From DATKZH01 sp964475955 (GTDB lineage: Bacteria; Planctomycetota; Planctomycetia; Pirellulales; Thermoguttaceae), in NCBI GenBank assembly GCA_964475955.1, contig CAYYZY010000081.1:1-32155 (forward strand): a stretch of 32,155 nt of DNA, read 5' to 3'. The notes beneath the pieces are model-generated. The model was not told the DNA's origin, searched no databases, and saw nothing but the letters and a program-made list of their open reading frames with translations. The translations under genes were made by a program, and so were the position numbers. Below are positions 32,009 through 32,155 of the stretch, in pieces; positions within the stretch are counted from its first letter, which is position 1; every line of letters starts with the position of its first letter.

Positions 32009-32155
32009 ATGAACGACCGCGAGCGTTTTCTTGCCACGATGCACTACGGGCCGCGGGATCGCGTGCCGATCTGCGACTTCAGCACGGGTGCCATGCCGAC
32101 GCACCGGTGCCATGCCCACGCTCGCGTGGGCATGCTCACCAACCGCGCCGTTTTC
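32009..32155 (+). CDS. URO-D-like (uroporphyrinogen decarboxylase family) protein, 5' fragment
   Basis: The window ends inside this frame. The first 25 residues read MNDRERFLATMHYGPRDRVP followed by ICDFS, the typical opening of the large URO-D-like family that planctomycetes carry in many copies (corrinoid methyltransferase or decarboxylase fold). From codon 26 (32084) the translation becomes TGAMPTHRCHAHARVGM, which is just the translation of a palindromic repeat. Either the gene is broken by that repeat or the assembly joined or ended in a repeat here. AGGTG lies about eight bases before the start, and a strong promoter is upstream. Confidence 0.55.
   Translation, partial: MNDRERFLATMHYGPRDRVPICDFSTGAMPTHRCHAHARVGMLTNRAVF
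32087..32134. repeat. Palindromic GCCATGCC repeat at the right edge
   Basis: GGTGCCATGCCGACGC (32087-32102) is repeated with one change at 32106-32121. CATGCCCACGC (32111-32121) and GCGTGGGCATG (32124-32134) form an 11-bp perfect stem. This dispersed-repeat type element lies within the opening of the URO-D-like reading frame. Confidence 0.7.

Noticed and set aside
1..32155. CRISPR array, tRNA or rRNA genes, transposases
   Set aside because: No regularly spaced direct repeats, cloverleaf ends, rRNA-like stretches or DDE/HUH-type proteins were seen by reading.

Overview
The window looks like planctomycete chromosomal DNA, probably from the Pirellulales or a related group. It is very GC-rich. 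It carries two type I sulfatases, three DUF1080 (3-keto-disaccharide hydrolase) proteins, a ThuA domain, a PQQ-type beta-propeller protein, BNR propellers and a Tat-exported xylose-isomerase-like protein. It is also rich in short palindromic intergenic repeats typical of that phylum. Taxonomy is inferred from gene content and was not tested against a database. No rRNA, tRNA, CRISPR array, transposase or phage gene was found.

Layout. 104-6428 (minus): a BNR/DUF1080 fusion, a secreted methyltransferase/PQQ-propeller fusion, and a TAXI-type binding protein that appears to have lost the middle of its ligand-binding domain. 6599-6684: back-to-back sigma70-like promoters for this block and for the next. 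6702-12853 (plus): tetR, hlyD, two ABC ATPases and two ABC-2 permeases, with four of the five junctions overlapping or nearly touching. This is the gene order of the E. coli CecR/YbhGFSR exporter with YbhF split in two. A related 16-bp inverted repeat lies on the tetR promoter and twice ahead of hlyD. 12854-13237: repeat-rich gap. 13238-16392 (plus): a CinA-like protein with a signal peptide and a degenerate amidase domain, then a DUF1080-ThuA fusion. 16423-20873 (minus): a class IV aminotransferase, a sulfatase with an atypical C-x-E-x-R motif, and a TIM-barrel-like lipoprotein whose start overlaps the sulfatase stop. 21059-27770 (plus): a BNR-type propeller protein, a radical SAM protein and an exported M2-type metallopeptidase. 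27812-31830 (minus): a xylose-isomerase-like protein, a canonical arylsulfatase with an extra C-terminal domain, and a single-domain DUF1080 protein. 32009-end (plus): the first codons of a URO-D-like gene that run into a palindromic repeat.

How the genes fit together. Most products have export signals and belong to families planctomycetes use on complex, often sulfated, carbohydrate: sulfatases, propellers with lyase- or sialidase-like folds, DUF1080, ThuA and sugar-isomerase-like proteins. The tetR-hlyD-ABC block is a separate efflux module. The observations most worth a second look are the shared operator candidate in that module, its asymmetric ATP sites, the exported methyltransferase-PQQ fusion, the exported CinA relative, the internally deleted TAXI protein, the C-x-E-x-R sulfatase, and a family of nested palindromes in the gaps. 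Both window ends lie in or next to such repeats, which suggests a contig bounded by assembly breaks.
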